This document shows, one piece after another, positions 1 through 7,551 of a stretch of 64,000 nucleotides of DNA. Numbering within the stretch: the first letter of the stretch is position 1; every line of letters begins with the position of its first letter. The stretch comes from Desulfobacterales bacterium (GTDB lineage Bacteria; Desulfobacterota; UBA8473), in the NCBI GenBank assembly GCA_016209225.1, contig JACQWO010000017.1:60326-124325 (forward strand), written 5' to 3'. The notes under the pieces are model-generated. The model saw only the letters and a list, made by a program, of their open reading frames with translations. It had not been told where the DNA came from and did no database searches. The position numbers and the translations under genes are program-made.

Positions 1-440
1 CGTTGCCATAATTTACCAACCGTACCCAATCCGTTTTCTTTTACATATCCTAACCAATCACGTATACACAATGATTTAAATGTTCCAATAATTCTCCCAA
101 TCGTAGGGGCAGGTCTTGCGCCTGCCCTATTGTTTTGGGCAACCACACGATTAAGTGCAACCACAAGGGTTGCCCCTACATTTATTATCCCGTGGATATG
201 ATTTGGCATTATAACGAATGCGTCTAATTCAACATCAGGAAATCGTTTTAGAATCTCATGCCATTCCTGTTCAACAATTTTTCCAAGGGTGGACAATTCC
301 ATATCGAAATTTATAATGTTACCAAAAAGACATTCCCTGTCTTTCGTGCATATCGTTACATAATATATTCCTGCCTGTGAATAATCGTATCCCTTCAAGC
401 GGATTGAACGACGATGGTGGATGTCAGAATTGTATTTCAT
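1..440 (-). CDS. REP-associated tyrosine transposase (RAYT), partial
   Basis: The reading frame runs left from an ATG at 438-440 and leaves the window after 146 codons without a stop. It matches the Y1/IS200-like transposase family that acts on REP palindromes. The N-terminus carries the usual KGYDYSQAGIYYVTIC strand, and the HUH metal site is visible as H81-I-H83 in MPNHIHGII. The catalytic tyrosine helix would lie outside the window. Codons from about residue 89 to 115 (101-180) are a REP palindrome read in frame, giving GATLVVALNR..NRAGARPAPTIG, so the protein contains an insertion made of its own type of repeat. A REP cluster follows directly upstream (480-580), as expected for a RAYT and its cognate repeats. 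Identity is firm. Activity cannot be judged because the C-terminus is missing. Confidence 0.85.
   Translation of the reverse strand, partial: MKYNSDIHHRRSIRLKGYDYSQAGIYYVTICTKDRECLFGNIINFDMELSTLGKIVEQEWHEILKRFPDVELDAFVIMPNHIHGIINVGATLVVALNRVVAQNNRAGARPAPTIGRIIGTFKSLCIRDWLGYVKENGLGTVGKLWQ
101..180. repeat. REP palindrome inside the transposase gene
   Basis: The stretch holds inverted copies of GTAGGGGCA/TGCCCCTAC and of GGGCAACCAC/GTGGTTGCCC. It stays open in the transposase frame, so it was either inserted in a multiple of three or has been kept in frame. The same units occur at 480-580 and 23655-23715. Confidence 0.7.
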
Positions 441-479
441 AATTCGTCTTGTCTCTATATGCATAACATATGCAACCTT

Positions 480-580
480 GTAGGGGCAACCCTTGTGGTT
501 GCCCTTTCTTGAGGGCAGGGGCAAGCCCTGCCCCTACATTGTGGTTGCCCTCTTGGGTAAGGGCAAGCCTTACCCCTACA
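480..580. repeat. REP/BIME cluster, three units
   Basis: Three adjacent palindromic units are visible. Each is built around GTAGGGGCAA...TTGCCC or GGGCAAGCC..GGCTTACCCC with outer TAGGGG/CCCCTA arms. They lie between the transposase and the cut PIN-like gene. The last unit supplies that gene's stop codon (TAG at 576-578). Confidence 0.7.
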
Positions 581-743
581 TTTTAAATGACATGGATTTT
601 GCCCCGCCCTTCTTGTAATACCTTACTTCTTCAAAAACACTTCGAGTCAGGCAGACATCATATGCCTTGTTTATTTTTCCGAACAAACCAAGAGTATGGA
701 GATCGATGACAACATCGGCATCAAGCAGCAGCAATTTTCGCAT
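576..743 (-). pseudogene. PIN-like protein, 3' end cut by a REP repeat
   Basis: The sequence from an ATG at 741-743 reads MRKLLLLDADVVIDLHTLG and continues to ..SVFEEVRYYKK, then stops after 55 residues. The L-L-D-A-D-V-V-I-D start resembles the first strand and first acidic residue of PIN-type nucleases. The frame ends within the flanking REP cluster, and its last codons come from REP sequence, so the 3' two-thirds appear to be lost. It overlaps the end of the upstream XRE-ImmA gene by 23 bp, an arrangement typical of a two-gene toxin-antitoxin-like unit. I see no catalytic remainder, so I call it a truncated relic. An upstream in-frame start (782) exists but lies deeper inside the neighbouring gene. 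Confidence 0.5.
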
Positions 744-1872
744 AGTTTTCTTCACCAAACCCCGCCGCCTCAAGATAGTCATCTATTTCAGCCCGGTCAA
801 TTTCCAGATATTCGGCAAAAGTGCCTCTTGATATCTTGCCTTCCATAAGGCATCTGCATGCAAGAGATATAAATCGTGAAGGGAACTTGGACGGCATCTC
901 TTTGCCATATAACCCCTGGCGCATATCGCGATCCAGATCACGGAAATTCGGAGTTTCCAAAACCTTTGACGCCAGTGGTTTTTTAATTATTCCTAGGTTA
1001 ACAAGTCTCCAAAGAACCGCTTCCGTTGAGACACCAAACTCTTTCGCCAGTTCAATAATATCAATGATTCTGATTGCGTTGTCGGCAGCTGTCTCTTTGA
1101 GCGCATCGCGGAGATGAACTTCTGGCAAGAGCAGGCTTGAAGCGAAGATGTCTGCGTATTGTTCCGGCCTGGTTTTTATTGTGCTGTTGCCAATTTCTTC
1201 AGGAGAGAAAACATTCCAGGTTATAATATGAAATAGCTCATGTGCCAGGTCAAAATTTCTTCTCCATGGCGCATCATTGACGTTAATGAGTATGCCAACC
1301 CCAATAGTGTTATCTACAACACTGGCGCCGGAGACACCATCCCCCAAAGACAAATGAAGAATTTTGAAACGAAGCTTATTTTCGAGCACATTAAGCAAAT
1401 TCAAGGAAGGACGAGAACCCAGGTCAAGGAAATTGTGAATATCAGCGCCAAGTTTACCGGCCTGCTCAAAGCCATTGTAAGAGAAATCATCCCGATCATA
1501 ATTTTTCTGAATATCTTTCCATCGTCGCTTGAGTCCAAGCAGGTGTTCCAGGTTACTGTAATTTTCCAGAAAAGAAAGGAATTGGCGCTGCATTTGATTT
1601 ACATCTGTTTTTCCTGCCTTTCTCCACAAGGGCACAGGATCGGGAGCAACGTCGGATTCCAGGAAATAGTCCAGATTTCTGCCATATAGACGTGCCATCA
1701 TAATCAATTCATGGGCATTTATCTTCCTTGCACCTTTTTCAATGGCAGAAAGAGTCTGGTAGTTTTTAAACCCAAGTTTCTTAGCTGCTTCGGTAATTGA
1801 AAAACCTGAGGCATCTCTTGCAGCTAGAATCCTTTTCCCCAGGACATCTTCTCCCTTTCCTTTGGACATCAT
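721..1872 (-). CDS. XRE-family regulator with ImmA/IrrE metallopeptidase domain
   Basis: This 383-residue protein combines an N-terminal helix-turn-helix (about residues 10-65, with ITEAAKKLGFKNYQTLSAIEKG) with an ImmA/IrrE (M78-like) peptidase. The zinc motif is H211-E-L-F-H215, and the following RPEQYADIFASSLLLP carries the usual third-ligand region. Such proteins bind their own promoter and cleave regulators, or act as antitoxin-like partners. I chose the ATG at 1870-1872 because GGAGGGGG lies five bases upstream; a more upstream ATG at 1887 lacks a ribosome site. The downstream partner is the cut PIN-like gene. With the partner broken, this gene may now be an orphan. The stop overlaps the partner's start, which supports co-transcription. 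Confidence 0.8.
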   Translation of the reverse strand: MMSKGKGEDVLGKRILAARDASGFSITEAAKKLGFKNYQTLSAIEKGARKINAHELIMMARLYGRNLDYFLESDVAPDPVPLWRKAGKTDVNQMQRQFLSFLENYSNLEHLLGLKRRWKDIQKNYDRDDFSYNGFEQAGKLGADIHNFLDLGSRPSLNLLNVLENKLRFKILHLSLGDGVSGASVVDNTIGVGILINVNDAPWRRNFDLAHELFHIITWNVFSPEEIGNSTIKTRPEQYADIFASSLLLPEVHLRDALKETAADNAIRIIDIIELAKEFGVSTEAVLWRLVNLGIIKKPLASKVLETPNFRDLDRDMRQGLYGKEMPSKFPSRFISLACRCLMEGKISRGTFAEYLEIDRAEIDDYLEAAGFGEENYAKIAAA

Positions 1873-2036
1873 GACGTCCCCCTCCATAATTATTTCTTAT
1901 ATTATTATTAATCGTATTAGGAATTATATAAGAAATATTTACCCATTTGTCAAGCATTAAAAGTAAATTTTCATTAGGGAAATTCCAGGGTCACCATATT
2001 ATCCAGCACTTTTTTAAAGTGCTGGAGTTCAACGTG

Positions 2037-2306
2037 CTAGGATTTATTGCCGACCTTATTTACGATGGATCTTTCTATCCCCAAAAGGAGTTCGTCAACT
2101 CCACAGAAGATGATATGAAAGTCATCATGAGTGGCAACGAGCTGAAGGTTGTGGATAGAATTGACAATCTGCGGTTTCCAATCCCGTTGGGAGACTACAT
2201 CTCCACTGTATTGATAATTGAGATGGGAGCAGAAGAGTTCGGTGAGCTTCTCATGGCTGTTGAGATTTCTCAGTTTGTCATATACTTGCCCTTTGACAGT
2301 GTTCAT
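2037..2306 (-). pseudogene. N-terminal fragment resembling an Eco57I-type restriction-methylase
   Basis: The 89-residue frame contains LNYQYSGDVVSQRDWKP followed by FHIIFC..DELLLGIERSIVNKV. This resembles the opening domain of large single-chain restriction-modification enzymes of the Eco57I/PglX kind, where a W-rich strand is followed by FHVIY..L...ER.VV. Full proteins of this kind exceed 1000 residues, and nothing of the methylase or nuclease core follows. The frame ends close to a palindrome (atccagcact..agtgctgga around 2000-2027). I read it as a relic left by deletion. The similarity is from memory of the family and moderate at best. Confidence 0.4.
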
Positions 2307-2338
2307 ATTGGGCGCCTCTATGTTTTCCTCAGTCTTTT

Positions 2339-2572
2339 TTATTTACCCTGAGGTGGACGGGTTAAGGGATCGCCCTGCCAGGCACCAGCCGTTTTTTCAA
2401 AAAAACCTGGATGCCAGCCTCGTGCTTCCGGCGTGTCTGCCGCAGGTTCGGATTTCAAGCGCGGCTGAACCACCACGACCACATCCACTTCCTGATCTGT
2501 TATGTCCACGGGCATCTGTATCTTCAAAATACCGTCTTTCCCCACATGGGAGGTCAACTCTATACTTTTCAT
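2339..2572 (-). CDS. VapB-like antitoxin, orphan
   Basis: The 77-residue protein starts MKSIELTSHVGKDGILKIQM and continues with PVDITDQEVDVVVVVQP, a short swapped-hairpin style antitoxin opening. The C-terminal part (GWHPGFFEKTAGAWQGDPL) is the unstructured toxin-binding tail seen in this antitoxin family. GGAGGG lies seven bases before the ATG. The usual ending after PPQG is missing because TAA follows at once, so the last few residues may be lost. No toxin gene follows; the restriction-methylase relic occupies that place. It may act as an orphan antitoxin or be decaying. Confidence 0.6.
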   Translation of the reverse strand: MKSIELTSHVGKDGILKIQMPVDITDQEVDVVVVVQPRLKSEPAADTPEARGWHPGFFEKTAGAWQGDPLTRPPQGK

Positions 2573-2654
2573 GATCCACCCTCCATTACGATTGTTTTTA
2601 ACAACCCTGCCCTAACATTTCAACATTTAGTCCATAAAGAGTCAGGGTATAACA

Positions 2655-2735
2655 TTTTATTGGATAATCCATCCCTGAAAAGTTCCTGTCATGATTTTCA
2701 ATATCAAGCTATACAAGCTTTTCAAATGTCATTTT
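2655..2735. repeat. Copy 1 of an 80-bp duplicated segment
   Basis: This stretch is nearly identical, with scattered mismatches, to 4451-4535. Shared blocks include TTTTATTGGATAAT, CCTGAAAAGT and CATGATTTT. In both places it follows the end of the same small gene family. Confidence 0.7.
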
Positions 2736-2940
2736 TCTCACGTGTCTTATATTCCGCTGCCTGTTCACGGACTTCAATTTGTTCGGCAGGAATCTTGACG
2801 ACCTTCCCATCTCGCCAGATTACAATGGGATGCCCTGCTCTCTTGTGAGCCGCTATGGCTTTAGCAACTGCTTTTACAAGAGCCTCCTCAGCTCTAATTT
2901 CCAAAGGAATGTCCGTTAGTTTTTCTTCTCTTGCTTTCAT
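2722..2940 (-). CDS. Small protein paired with the zeta-like kinase
   Basis: The 72-residue charged protein (MKAREEKLTDIPLEIRAEEA... HPIVIWRDGKVVKIPAEQI) directly follows the zeta-like gene and shares one base of the stop/start (TAATG). I do not recognise a named domain. The middle RDGKVVKIPAEQI looks like a short beta hairpin. The position downstream of a zeta-toxin-like kinase suggests an antitoxin or accessory role; this is inference from context only. A decayed second copy of its C-terminus lies at 4505-4570, so the pair was duplicated in this island. Confidence 0.6.
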   Translation of the reverse strand: MKAREEKLTDIPLEIRAEEALVKAVAKAIAAHKRAGHPIVIWRDGKVVKIPAEQIEVREQAAEYKTREKNDI

Positions 2941-3515
2941 TATATCTCCATATCGTCTACTATCATAGAGAAAACATTGCTGTCTATGATTTGTAACTTT
3001 CCGGATATTTCGAACGCAATCATCTTGGGAAAATCGGTTGAGTTATCAAAGAACTCCCAGAAATCCATTAATGGCCGATAAATCTGAAACAAATTCGATA
3101 GTCCCCTATAGAAACGGCGGCGGACAACCTTTTCAGGCACATTATGACCTCCTTGTGCCACACGCCCGGCAATGCGTTTGAGAGCAATATCAATACTGCG
3201 AACCCATAAGAAAAATAGATAGATCCGAAATCCACGCTCCCGTAAATCCTTCAAAAGGCGTACATATCCTTTTCCGGCCAAAGTTGTTTCAAATCCGAAG
3301 TCACTGCTACGGTCTGCCAGCAAATGAAGCTGTTCAATCATCAGTCTCCCGGCCCGAATCGCGGCCTGCTCCGGCGAAAATGGTGATATCCCTTCAGCAA
3401 TAAGGTCGGCATTTACAAACTCCAGACATTTTACATAATTGGGGAGAAATTCTCTTGCAAAGGTTGTTTTACCCGCGCCATTTGGTCCGGCGACAATGTA
3501 TACATTTGGGGACAT
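2940..3515 (-). CDS. Zeta-toxin-like P-loop kinase
   Basis: The 191-residue protein opens with a clear Walker A, GPNGAGKTTFA (about residues 10-20), and continues with EFVNADLIAEGISPF, the strand that in zeta toxins carries the substrate-binding aspartate. FGFETTLAGKGYVRLL matches the second substrate segment of the zeta/AAA_33 group. Members phosphorylate UDP-GlcNAc or related small molecules and are often, but not always, toxins. Length fits the short chromosomal branch. The gene is followed with one-base overlap by a 72-residue protein that may be its partner. Confidence 0.75.
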   Translation of the reverse strand: MSPNVYIVAGPNGAGKTTFAREFLPNYVKCLEFVNADLIAEGISPFSPEQAAIRAGRLMIEQLHLLADRSSDFGFETTLAGKGYVRLLKDLRERGFRIYLFFLWVRSIDIALKRIAGRVAQGGHNVPEKVVRRRFYRGLSNLFQIYRPLMDFWEFFDNSTDFPKMIAFEISGKLQIIDSNVFSMIVDDMEI

Positions 3516-3705
3516 AGAACTGTTTCCATTAGCAATGACACATGTGATGGGCAGTGTGATGACCGTTCATGCAATACGTGCACAAAACCGAATATTGCCT
3601 TGCCTTTTCCCCCCACACTTATTCTGATGAAGCAAGCGCCATCCCGTTAATTAGCTGACCATGCCGATGGGAAAATTGTTTTTCCGGTTCCCGCATTTAA
3701 ATAGT

Positions 3706-4077
3706 TCAAGCTTCTGTTTTTCTAAGGGGTAATGCAGTTACTTCCAGACCGGATACCCTGTCAAATACCCTATCATTGGTCAACAACTTTGCGTTTATAA
3801 CGATCGCAGTAGCAGCTATGATTGCATCCGGGAGTTTCAAACCAGTCTTTCGCCGCAAATCAATTGTAGCACTGCGTATATCCTTGGAAAGCTCTATCAA
3901 AACGATATCTTCAAGGAACGCCTGGATTTTCTGCTCTTCATCCTCTGTAAGGGAAGGGTAAGAGAGCAATTCTATCTCAGTAATAACAGATAAGAAATAT
4001 TCCCCTTGCGGCAGGGGGTAGGCCAGTCTGTCAGCCAGGAGATATAAGACCGTATTGGTGTCGAGAAGGCTTCTCAT
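3706..4077 (-). CDS. vapC: VapC-type PIN ribonuclease toxin
   Basis: The protein of about 123 residues carries the PIN acidic quartet in order: LLDTNTVLYLL at the start, E of SVITEIELLSYP, and D of KLPDAIIAATAI with D of LLTNDRVFD. Such toxins cleave tRNA or rRNA. I chose the ATG at 4075-4077, which overlaps the antitoxin stop by four bases (ATGA) and has GAGGAG upstream; a GTG two codons earlier is also possible. It forms a pair with the antitoxin upstream. All catalytic positions look intact. Confidence 0.85.
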   Translation of the reverse strand: MRSLLDTNTVLYLLADRLAYPLPQGEYFLSVITEIELLSYPSLTEDEEQKIQAFLEDIVLIELSKDIRSATIDLRRKTGLKLPDAIIAATAIVINAKLLTNDRVFDRVSGLEVTALPLRKTEA

Positions 4078-4283
4078 GTCCACTCCTCACGCATCCTGCG
4101 CTGGAAGCTTACCGGATCTTCGCTAAGCCGAATAACACCGACATGCTTGTTGATGCTCATTGTTTTCCGTTTTTTCTGGCCATCCAGTATCTTTTCAATT
4201 TCAAGCCAGTCTTTGTAATTAATTTGTACCGCCACCGGCCTCATGTGCTCGTCATGAACGATTTTTTTTGAGATCGCACGCAT
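4074..4283 (-). CDS. vapB: Antitoxin of the VapBC pair
   Basis: The 69-residue protein (MRAISKKIVHDEHMRPVAVQINYKD..) has the antitoxin pattern of a short DNA-binding head with VAVQI-type strand and WLEIEKIL helix, then a charged tail ending RRMREEWT. AGGAGGAAACT precedes the ATG. It comes first in the operon and overlaps the toxin by four bases. The binding domain is of the prevent-host-death kind or similar; the subfamily is uncertain. Confidence 0.75.
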   Translation of the reverse strand: MRAISKKIVHDEHMRPVAVQINYKDWLEIEKILDGQKKRKTMSINKHVGVIRLSEDPVSFQRRMREEWT

Positions 4284-4718
4284 AGTTTCCTCCTATTTGA
4301 CTTTAAAGTTCAGATGCGTTATTTTTTTTACAAAATGATAACAGCGCTAACGATAGCATCGTTGGCTTGACGCCCTTGCTTAATTGCAGGGGCGTTTCTT
4401 TTTTAAGATGAAGCAATTGTCATCTCTCTAATCACATGCCCCGCATCATTTTTATTGGATAATTCATTCCTGAAAAGTGCCTGGCATGATTTTTAATATC
4501 AAAGCTACATAAGCTTTTTAAATTGAACTCTTAGCACCTTTCCTTCTTTAACTGCCGCCTGTTCGCAAGTGCAACTACCTAAAAATGGTGGTTATATTAT
4601 CCAAAAAGATCTGAATGTGTACCGGTTCGTGTTAAATAAACGGCTTTGCTATCTGCCTTCCAGATTAGCAACCAATCAGGTTCAATATGACATTCCATAT
4701 AACCTGAGTATTTGCCTT
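4284..4718. other. Non-coding gap with a hairpin and a decayed gene tail
   Basis: No intact gene is visible. A palindrome AACGATAGCATCGTT lies near 4350. A GC-rich stem (CGCCC..GGGCG) near 4371-4393 is followed by a T run on the plus strand and would look like a terminator, but no plus-strand gene precedes it. The segment 4451-4570 is the duplicated block described separately. Confidence 0.5.
4451..4570 (-). pseudogene. Decayed second copy of the 72-residue gene tail
   Basis: Read on the minus strand from about 4570, the frame gives CEQAAVKEGKVLRVQFKKLM and then stops. This matches the end of the 72-residue protein (REQAAEYKTREK). The downstream 80 bp match 2655-2735. No start or N-terminus is left. 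It records a local duplication followed by deletion. Confidence 0.5.
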
Positions 4719-4988
4719 TCAAGGGATGAGGTTTGTATTTTTTTCAAACATCTCTTCAACATTATCTGCGGACTCAAGATTACGATTATTTTCAATGTCA
4801 TCCATAGCATGTAGCGTTTCCTTATTAGGCAGTCGCAAATCAAACGGAATACCCCTGTAATTGATAACCTGTTTCAAAAAAAGATTAACAGCCGAAGAGA
4901 TATTTAATCCGAGACCATTAAGAATGACCCCTGCATCCTTTTTAATATCTTCGGTCGTTCTAACATTTATATTTGTGTTTTTAGCCAT
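4719..4988 (-). CDS. RelB/DinJ-family antitoxin, orphan
   Basis: The 89-residue protein has the ribbon-helix-helix opening of RelB/DinJ antitoxins (NINVRTTEDIKKDAGVILN) followed by GLNISSAVNLFLKQVI and the hydrophobic GIPFDLRLPN signature common to this family. The acidic tail would normally wrap a RelE/YafQ toxin. No toxin frame follows on the minus strand before the duplicated block, so the toxin gene appears to be lost. Identity as antitoxin is firm. Confidence 0.8.
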   Translation of the reverse strand: MAKNTNINVRTTEDIKKDAGVILNGLGLNISSAVNLFLKQVINYRGIPFDLRLPNKETLHAMDDIENNRNLESADNVEEMFEKNTNLIP

Positions 4989-5086
4989 AATTTAAACCCC
5001 TGTCCTATAAATATTATAAAAGCTGACTCTATATTCGCTACATAATGTATCACAAAATAAAGGCATTGTCAACACAAACCTTTATT

Positions 5087-5466
5087 TTAGAACTCAAAAC
5101 CAGAACCCGGAACCCTAACTGTGTTTTCCGTAATTGGCTTTTTTTCAGCAACCATTACCTGTTTTGGACGACTTTTGCGTTGAATTTGCACATGGATCGT
5201 CGCCCCAAGAACCTCTGATACACGGCGTAACATCATGCTCAGGGAATGCCCCTCATAAGATGGTGATTCCAATCGGCTGATCTGTTGTTGAGACGTTCCC
5301 ACCAGATTTGCCAGTTCTTTTTGAGACAACCCGGATTCCTTCCTTAAAGCAACGAGTTGCAAGGCAACATCCCAGGCCTCGCCCGTCTTCTTAAAACGCG
5401 CTGCAAAATCCGCGGATATTTCAACTGGTCTTCAAGGTATGTGTCAAAATTTGTTTTTTGCTTCAT
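5087..5466 (-). pseudogene. HigA-like XRE antitoxin with a frameshift
   Basis: The intact 3' frame (from 5362) encodes an XRE domain, MQLVALRKESGLSQKELANL then GTSQQQISRLESPSYEGHSLS, typical of HigA antitoxins. Upstream, an ATG at 5464-5466 opens MKQKTNFDTYLEDQLKYP, the usual beginning of this protein, in another frame. The two join after a single missing base near 5419 (aaatatcc/gcggat): restoring it gives LKYPADFAARFKKTGEAWDVALQLVALRK. Either the gene carries a one-base deletion or the assembly does. Translation from the internal TTG/ATG-like start could still yield the DNA-binding domain. No HigB toxin gene is next to it. Confidence 0.7.
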
Positions 5467-5549
5467 AACGGATTCCTCTCCAGCCAATCACACTTTCTGT
5501 CCAAAGCAACTCTCTATCGTAAATTCTATATACATTCAAAGCCCCAGTT

Positions 5550-5894
5550 TTATGATAATGCCAAGCTCAATTTAATGGCTTTGTCAACATCATCCATCCT
5601 GTCTTTGCTAAGCCGGCCAAGGCGTTTTTCCAGTCTTTCCTTTGCGACAGTAAGTATCTGGCTCGTTTTTATGAGCGAAGGGTGGTTTAGTCCACCCTCG
5701 GGAGGGTTGATTTCAATGTTCATTGGATAAAGCCTCACAGAGCTTGAAATTGCGGCCACAATAGTTGTTGGCGCTTTTTCATTGCCAATGTCATTCTGGA
5801 TAACGAGTGCAGGCCGCTTGCCTGCCTGTTCACTTCCTCTGGCAGGATTCCAGTTGACCAGCCATACTTCGCCGCGTTTGGGAAAACTACTCAT
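5550..5894 (-). CDS. mazF: MazF/PemK-family endoribonuclease toxin
   Basis: The 114-residue protein shows the MazF pattern: RGEVWLVNWNPARGSEQAGKRP with the conserved R-P pair, ALVIQNDIGN, then TTIVAAISS and PSLIKTSQILTVAKERL. MazF toxins cut single-stranded mRNA at short motifs. The conserved arginine of KRPALV and the serine/threonine strand are present. It overlaps the upstream antitoxin by one base. Length is normal for the family. Confidence 0.9.
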   Translation of the reverse strand: MSSFPKRGEVWLVNWNPARGSEQAGKRPALVIQNDIGNEKAPTTIVAAISSSVRLYPMNIEINPPEGGLNHPSLIKTSQILTVAKERLEKRLGRLSKDRMDDVDKAIKLSLALS

Positions 5895-6124
5895 TACAGG
5901 ACCTCCCTTTGGGCTTGAAAGGTGAGCTCAGCAAATGTCTTATCTTCTTCTGCCATTTCTTCATAACCTTTTGCCATAAGAGCCTCGGTCTCCTTTTTTA
6001 GCCACAACCTGAACGCCTTCTGGGCAAGTTGACTCTTTGCCATATTAAAGGTCTTTGCTGCCTTTTCGATGTCCGCGCAAAGGTCTTCATCAAGGGTTAA
6101 ACTGACCTTTTTTTTGCTTCTCAT
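5894..6124 (-). CDS. mazE: MazE-like ribbon-helix-helix antitoxin
   Basis: The 76-residue protein starts MRSKKKVSLTLDEDLCADIE, a ribbon-helix-helix DNA-binding unit, followed by a helical acidic tail that would block MazF. The ATG at 6122-6124 is preceded by AGGAGGTATAAA; the longer frame that starts 63 bases upstream has no ribosome site. Its stop overlaps the mazF start. Regulation by the pair binding its own promoter is expected from the family. Confidence 0.8.
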   Translation of the reverse strand: MRSKKKVSLTLDEDLCADIEKAAKTFNMAKSQLAQKAFRLWLKKETEALMAKGYEEMAEEDKTFAELTFQAQREVL

Positions 6125-6524
6125 TTTATACCTCCTATTTTGCCATACAAATAATATTATAATAAATTGTATTATTTGTCTTGTCAATATGTAAACTCAC
6201 TTAACCTGATGAAACAAGTTCTATCCCTTTAATCGCAAGCCTCAGATGGACTTTTTACGAGTCCATCAAGTCTTTAATCGGTGTCATTTGCCGTCTTTCT
6301 TGGGGGATATTAGGATATTCCTGAAACTTTTTGTTAATCTGTATCAGAGTCTGTATCAGAAGAGTCTGTATCAGAAGTTGCATTGTAGAGTATTGTGTGG
6401 TATTCTCTTATTACAATTTGGAGTCAGACCCGCCTGCCTGTGCAAGCACAGCAGACAGATCGGGTCAGAACCAATTTTGATATATTTATGATACCTACCT
6501 CATCCTTATGAAAGGAGGCAAAAA
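6125..6524. other. Gap before fbp with two small repeats
   Basis: No gene is visible. 6245-6267 is a miniature palindrome (GATGGAC..GTCCATC) made of the ends of the 153-bp element found at 24456 and 46025. 6423-6468 is an inverted repeat (GTCAGACCCGCCTG..CGGGTC) whose counterpart lies at 26537-26574. AAAGGAGG before the fbp ATG is the ribosome site. Confidence 0.6.
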
Positions 6525-7541
6525 ATGAGTAAATTCGGAATGACCGTAACAGAGCACCTCTTGAGCCAGCAGAGGCTTCACCCTGATGCTACCGGAGCCT
6601 TCACGGTCCTTCTTTCAGAACTGATCGTGGCGGCAAAGATTATTTCAAAAGAGGCGAGAAAATCAGGTTTGACGGATATTTTAGGATTTACCGGTGATAT
6701 AAATGTTCAGGGGGAGGCGGTACAAAAGCTGGATGAATTTGCTAATACCTCGATTATCAGACGAATGTCTCACCTGGGCCAGTTGTGTGCCATGGTATCT
6801 GAGGAGAGTGCTGATATTATTGAGATACCAACCAAGTATCAAAAGGGCAATTATGTCTTGATCTTCGATCCATTGGACGGTTCATCAAATATTGATGCCA
6901 ATGTTAACATAGGTACTATATTTTCCATTTACAAAAAGGTTACCCCTGGCGGGCAGGTTGCAAGCGTCGATGTACTTCAACCCGGATACAGACAGGTGGC
7001 GGCAGGTTATTTTCTCTATGGTACGAGCACTATGATGGTATATTCAACAGGAGATGGCCTCCATGGGTTTACCCTATACCCTGCCGTCGGTGAGTTCTTG
7101 CTTTCCCACGAAAATATCAGGATACCTGAAAAGGGGAGCATATTTAGTGTAAACATGGGTTATGCCAGCTATTGGGACGAAAATGTCAGGGCGGTTGTAG
7201 ATCATTTTACAAAGGCAGATCCGGAAAAAGGGTTGCCCTACTCCTTGCGGTATATCGGCTCCCTTGTGGCGGATTTTCATCGTACCTTGCTTTACGGCGG
7301 TATTTTCATGTACCCTCCTGACAGAAAGGACCCCAAGAAGCCTCATGGCAAATTGAGACTGACGTGTGAGTGTGCACCCCTGGCTATGTTGGTAAAACAG
7401 GCAGGTGGTATGGCCACAGATGGAGAAAGAGACATATTGGAGATCGAACCAGGAGAAATCCATCAGAGAGTCCCCCTGTATATCGGTTCCGCAAAGGACG
7501 TGAAAACGGTGATGGAAATATTAAAGACAGGGAGGGAGTAG
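6525..7541 (+). CDS. fbp: Fructose-1,6-bisphosphatase, class 1
   Basis: The 338-residue protein hydrolyses fructose 1,6-bisphosphate to fructose 6-phosphate in gluconeogenesis, in the cytoplasm. Family motifs are in order: the metal-binding EES near residue 98, then [20 protein letters not shown] (about 118-137), [14 protein letters not shown], and the C-terminal [16 protein letters not shown] segment with the substrate site. Length is normal. AAAGGAGG lies at the correct distance. The next gene, a sensor kinase, starts ten bases after the stop, so the two are probably co-transcribed. It fits autotrophic or organic-acid growth of this organism. Confidence 0.95.
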   Translation: MSKFGMTVTEHLLSQQRLHPDATGAFTVLLSELIVAAKIISKEARKSGLTDILGFTGDINVQGEAVQKLDEFANTSIIRRMSHLGQLCAMVSEESADIIEIPTKYQKGNYVLIFDPLDGSSNIDANVNIGTIFSIYKKVTPGGQVASVDVLQPGYRQVAAGYFLYGTSTMMVYSTGDGLHGFTLYPAVGEFLLSHENIRIPEKGSIFSVNMGYASYWDENVRAVVDHFTKADPEKGLPYSLRYIGSLVADFHRTLLYGGIFMYPPDRKDPKKPHGKLRLTCECAPLAMLVKQAGGMATDGERDILEIEPGEIHQRVPLYIGSAKDVKTVMEILKTGRE

Positions 7542-7551
7542 GCAGCAAATA

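Noticed and set aside
1947..2351. Plus-strand frame of 134 codons
   Set aside because: It is the opposite strand of the restriction-methylase-like relic and has no motif.
3516..3705. Possible toxin relic reading GTGKTIFPSAWSAN on the minus strand
   Set aside because: A faint resemblance to EndoU-type toxin ends, but frames are broken and too short to claim.
4371..4404. Terminator-like stem with T run on the plus strand
   Set aside because: No plus-strand gene or clear promoter precedes it, so a function is not supported.
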